A stretch of 64,000 bases of DNA, from NCBI GenBank assembly GCA_964428835.1, contig CAYRZQ010000016.1:1-64000 (forward strand), written 5' to 3'. The notes under the pieces are model-generated. The model did no database searches. It was not told the DNA's origin and worked only from the letters and a program-made list of their open reading frames with translations. Source of the DNA: JAIXWP01 sp964428835. GTDB lineage: Bacteria; Bacteroidota; Bacteroidia; Flavobacteriales_D; Sanyastnellaceae. This document shows, one piece after another, positions 60,803 through 64,000 of this stretch. Within the stretch, counting starts at the first letter, position 1; each line of letters begins with the position of its first letter. A program made the position numbers and the translations under genes.

Positions 60803-63800
60803 ATGAATAGAGTATTATTACTTCTAGCCTTTTGCACTACATTTTTGAATTCTTTTGCGCAGTCTGAGACATTTGGTTGTACCGATCCAAATGCATCAAA
60901 CTTCGATCCTCTAGCCACAACTGATGATGAAAGTTGTTGTTACGAGGATTTTTTAATTACTGCGAGCTCTAGCTCCAGTGCCTATTTTATAATTTACAAT
61001 AATCAAGGCCAATTATTCGGAGAAGTATATTTCCCCGGCACATATCAGCTATGCATTCCCTCCGGTTGTCAAACGTTCTTCATTTCAAGCTACGATGGAA
61101 CGCCTGTAAGTTGCACAGCCGTCGATCAATTCGGAAACGACTATTCAATTGATTCTGCTCCCGGGCTCTCCACCACAGTTGAGTTCACGCTCGGTGAAGG
61201 AATAGTTGGTTGCATGGTGCCTGGTGCTTGCAACTACAATCCAGAAGCAACATGCTATGCAGCATGTGAATTTGATTGTACCGGTTGCACCGACCCTAAT
61301 GCCTTAAATTACGATGCTGCCGCAACCGTTGATGATGGTTCTTGCTGCCTAAGCTCTGAAACATGGTATACCATTGAAGCAGATGGAATCGTAGACTTCG
61401 TCGCATACGATCCATCGACGGGATTACAAGTAGCGGGCGAATACCCTTCAGAAACTGGTTTTTGCATGGATCAACCTTGTTTTGAACTCTATATCTACGA
61501 CAATCTAGGTCAGCCTTCCAACGTAACTGTTTCCAATCAAGGTACAGTAGTATATTCGGGATTCGTAGATAATTTCAATACGATTTATTTAACTATAGGC
61601 TCTCAAGGTGTTTCTGGTTGCGCCGATGCCAGCGCGTGCAATTTTGATCCCGAAGCCACATGCTCCAGTTTTAACAACTGCGACTACTCATGCTACGGTT
61701 GTACAGATCCTACGGCTATCAACTACGACGAGTCAGCAACCATCGATGATGGTACTTGCTGCTCTTCCGAAAACTATTTAACAATTACCGCAAACAGTGC
61801 TTTCCAGTTAGTGATTTATAACAGCTCTTATTACAATACTATTTATGTAAATCCCGGTGAAGCTGTAAACGCATGCGTTCCAGACGGATGTTACACCGGA
61901 TATGCTTCCAACCTATTGTTTGATGGTCAAAGCTCTTCATTGACCATCACCGATCCGCTAGGCAATGTCATTTTCGACTTTACAACTGAGAGCTTTGACA
62001 TGCCAGTGAACTTCTCATATAACGCAACCGAAGGTTGCCTCGACGCATCAGCATGTAACTACACTCCAAGTGCGAATTGCGGAAATGCAGCTCTTTGCGA
62101 TTATTCTTGTCAAGGTTGTACAAACCCCGAAGCGGTAAACTTTAATCCTGATGCTACCATTGATAACGGCACTTGCTGTATCGAGCAATGGACCATAAGC
62201 GCTGATACTGACTTCTACTACTACCTCGGACTTTCAAATATTTACACAGGCCAATTCCAATCAGGATTTAGTGCAAACAATGAAGCAGTATTGTGTATTA
62301 ATCCTGGATGCATGAACCTCACTGTCTATGATTTGAATTATAATGCTATTGCATACACTTTAACAAGCAATACTGGTGAAGTCATTGAGATTGAGTTGAG
62401 TGAAGATCCTTTCATGTATCAACCCTATTTCTTCGATTTCCAAGCTACTGTGGGATGTGGAGACCCAAGCGCATGCAACTTCAACCCAGAAGCAAATTGT
62501 ATCGACTACTCTGCTTGCGACTATTCTTGTTTTGGCTGCATCGATCCAGAGGCAATAAATTTCGATCCAAACGCTACTGTCAACGGCGGTAACTGCTGCT
62601 ATAGTAATTACTACACCATGATTTTGAGCGGTGAAGCTTATTGGTCAGTAGCTTCCAACAGTCATCACGGCGACTATTCGTATGGCCAATATCCATTTCA
62701 AAATGGTTTCTGTTCAGAAACTGAGTGCTTCACAATTTACTTCTACTCTTTCACCGGAGAGCCTATTGATTATACTATTACCGACCAAAATGGTTCCGTG
62801 ATAGCATCGGGTACCACAAACGGGTATGAAGAAATTGTTGTGTCAACTGACGGTAATAATGTTACTGGTTGCGCCGATCCTTATGCTTGTAACTACAACC
62901 CCGCTGTATCATGCAGCTCATGGTATCTCTGCGACTATAGCTGTTATGGCTGTACCAATGCGGAGGCGTTCAATTATAATCCAACCGCTACTTATGATGA
63001 CGGTACCTGCTGCACAGAGAATTGGATTTCTATAGAACTTAACTCACCTGGATATTGGACAGTATATTATCTCAATCAAGGCCAACAACTCTCTGGTATA
63101 TACCCTGATCAATCAGGATTTTGCGGACTTGAGGGATGCTTCTACTTCGAGGTATACAGTGTCGGAGGAGAACAGTTAACTTACTCTTTAACTAACGCCG
63201 ATGGAAATGTAATCGGTCAAGGTGTCTCTGAATATTATAGCTTTATCTATGATGTGTTTTCAACTAACGGAGAAACACCTGGTTGTACGGACCCAAGCGC
63301 TTGCAACTTCGATCCAAATGCTACATGTGATTTAGGAAACTGCTTCTATTTCTGCGGTGGATGCACCGATACAGAAGCTTTGAATTTCAATCCACTCGCA
63401 CAGTTCGAAGATGGTAGCTGCATATACCAAATGGAATCTCCAATCATCACTTTTGAGATCGATGAAATCACAGAAGAAGGCGTTTACTATGTGCGCGCTG
63501 CTGTAATGAGCATTGGAAACGGTGCTCCATACCTCTTGAGCACGGTAGATGGTGCTGACATGACGATGATCAACGAAAACGGTCAGTATGCCCTCGGGCC
63601 ATTCCCATGTGGTCAAGATGTGATGGTGAGTCTCAACTCCACTTCTCTTGGCATGACTCAATTCATGGCGTCTGACCCAATGAGTGGAAACTGTTTGATT
63701 GTGAGCAATCAAGAAATTGAAGAAGTTCCTTCTAGTTTGAATGTATTCCCTAATCCAGCTAATGATCAAGTTAATATCACTGGACTCGGCGACGGCATCA

Positions 63801-63967
63801 ACATCATTAGATTGATCGACATGACTGGCCGTGTAGTATTCGAACAACAAACTAGCGCGACAACACAAGCTACAATAGATGTAACATCATTGAGCGGTGG
63901 TTTGTATCAATTGTCGGTACAAAACAACAACGTGCTCACCAATACCTCAGTGGTAATTAAGAGGTAA
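60803..63967 (+). CDS. T9SS cargo of Cys-rich DDG-C repeats (1054 aa)
   Basis: Signal peptide MNRVLLLLAFCTTFLNSFAQ. Six beta domains of about 95 residues alternate with Cys loops. The loops are GCTDPNASNFDPLATTDDES, then six double units of the kind GCADASACNFDPEATC plus CDYSC, followed by GCTDPTAINYDESATIDDGT and CC. The Asp/Asn-rich loops look like calcium sites, and Cys pairs (DGTCC) are likely disulfides. The C-terminus LNVFPNPANDQVNITGLGDG is a type A sorting domain. I infer a large, extended secreted or surface protein. Related single loops occur in the genes at 28885 and 40032. Confidence 0.88.
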   Translation: MNRVLLLLAFCTTFLNSFAQSETFGCTDPNASNFDPLATTDDESCCYEDFLITASSSSSAYFIIYNNQGQLFGEVYFPGTYQLCIPSGCQTFFISSYDGTPVSCTAVDQFGNDYSIDSAPGLSTTVEFTLGEGIVGCMVPGACNYNPEATCYAACEFDCTGCTDPNALNYDAAATVDDGSCCLSSETWYTIEADGIVDFVAYDPSTGLQVAGEYPSETGFCMDQPCFELYIYDNLGQPSNVTVSNQGTVVYSGFVDNFNTIYLTIGSQGVSGCADASACNFDPEATCSSFNNCDYSCYGCTDPTAINYDESATIDDGTCCSSENYLTITANSAFQLVIYNSSYYNTIYVNPGEAVNACVPDGCYTGYASNLLFDGQSSSLTITDPLGNVIFDFTTESFDMPVNFSYNATEGCLDASACNYTPSANCGNAALCDYSCQGCTNPEAVNFNPDATIDNGTCCIEQWTISADTDFYYYLGLSNIYTGQFQSGFSANNEAVLCINPGCMNLTVYDLNYNAIAYTLTSNTGEVIEIELSEDPFMYQPYFFDFQATVGCGDPSACNFNPEANCIDYSACDYSCFGCIDPEAINFDPNATVNGGNCCYSNYYTMILSGEAYWSVASNSHHGDYSYGQYPFQNGFCSETECFTIYFYSFTGEPIDYTITDQNGSVIASGTTNGYEEIVVSTDGNNVTGCADPYACNYNPAVSCSSWYLCDYSCYGCTNAEAFNYNPTATYDDGTCCTENWISIELNSPGYWTVYYLNQGQQLSGIYPDQSGFCGLEGCFYFEVYSVGGEQLTYSLTNADGNVIGQGVSEYYSFIYDVFSTNGETPGCTDPSACNFDPNATCDLGNCFYFCGGCTDTEALNFNPLAQFEDGSCIYQMESPIITFEIDEITEEGVYYVRAAVMSIGNGAPYLLSTVDGADMTMINENGQYALGPFPCGQDVMVSLNSTSLGMTQFMASDPMSGNCLIVSNQEIEEVPSSLNVFPNPANDQVNITGLGDGINIIRLIDMTGRVVFEQQTSATTQATIDVTSLSGGLYQLSVQNNNVLTNTSVVIKR

Positions 63968-64000
63968 TAGATTATCATTTTTTAAAGAATAGGCTGTCCG

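Noticed and set aside
63332..63868. Minus-strand frame of 178 residues inside the Cys-rich cargo gene
   Set aside because: It lies opposite the sorting domain and has no signal or domain.

Overview
The window looks like a chromosomal segment of a Bacteroidota bacterium, most like the Flavobacteriales or their relatives. The evidence is: many secreted proteins ending in type IX secretion (T9SS) sorting domains, one gliding-motility-type C-terminal domain, SprB-like repeats, promoters of the TTTG-N17-20-TAnnTTTG type, start codons without obvious Shine-Dalgarno sequences, and moderately low GC. No rRNA, tRNA, insertion sequence or CRISPR array was recognised. A run of 100 N at 17853-17952 shows that the sequence is a scaffold.

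Region 1-16 kb is accessory. It starts with the tail of a PIN-domain toxin gene overlapping a small antitoxin-like gene. A 1292-residue protein follows, with a HEPN-type RNxxxH motif, a STAND-like P-loop, TPR-like helices and a C-terminal OB fold; this layout resembles bacterial SAMD9-family proteins and it is the best candidate here for an undescribed defence system. This gene and the next one are each preceded by a GACGTTRKGCGTRATTAT-like motif resembling the end of an integron attC site. Next come small membrane proteins, lipoproteins and MORN-type proteins, a CIA30-domain protein, a MntA antitoxin fused to the last residues of a HepT toxin, and a complete hipB-hipS-hipT-like kinase toxin operon with a visible promoter and palindromic operator. 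The stretch 12-17 kb is rich in short repeats and carries a duplication whose second copy has lost its gene; a DUF3800 gene and a candidate small RNA lie between the copies.

Region 16-26 kb holds an HD phosphohydrolase, a minus-strand metal-uptake-like operon (His-rich exported protein, TonB-dependent receptor, His-rich DUF4625 lipoprotein), and a plus-strand series: S9 peptidase, gcvT, a comB-like phosphatase, a zinc-dependent phospholipase C/S1-P1 nuclease-like protein and a small secreted protein.

Region 26-41 kb is dominated by T9SS cargo: an FG-GAP/ASPIC protein, a SprB-repeat protein, a four-module starch-binding-like protein divergent from a GH13 alpha-amylase, a PKD-type gliding-motility-associated protein, and a smaller cargo protein. 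Embedded is a moaC-mobA-thioesterase operon.

Region 41-50 kb has a translationally coupled four-gene two-component cluster (two PAS histidine kinases and two single-domain receivers) and a tricorn-like protease. Region 50-64 kb has a heavy-metal RND efflux operon whose pump is fused to a TolC-type outer-membrane factor, paaZ coupled to an S41 peptidase and a coiled-coil membrane protein, a second candidate small RNA, and a large T9SS cargo protein built of Cys-rich DDG-C repeats.
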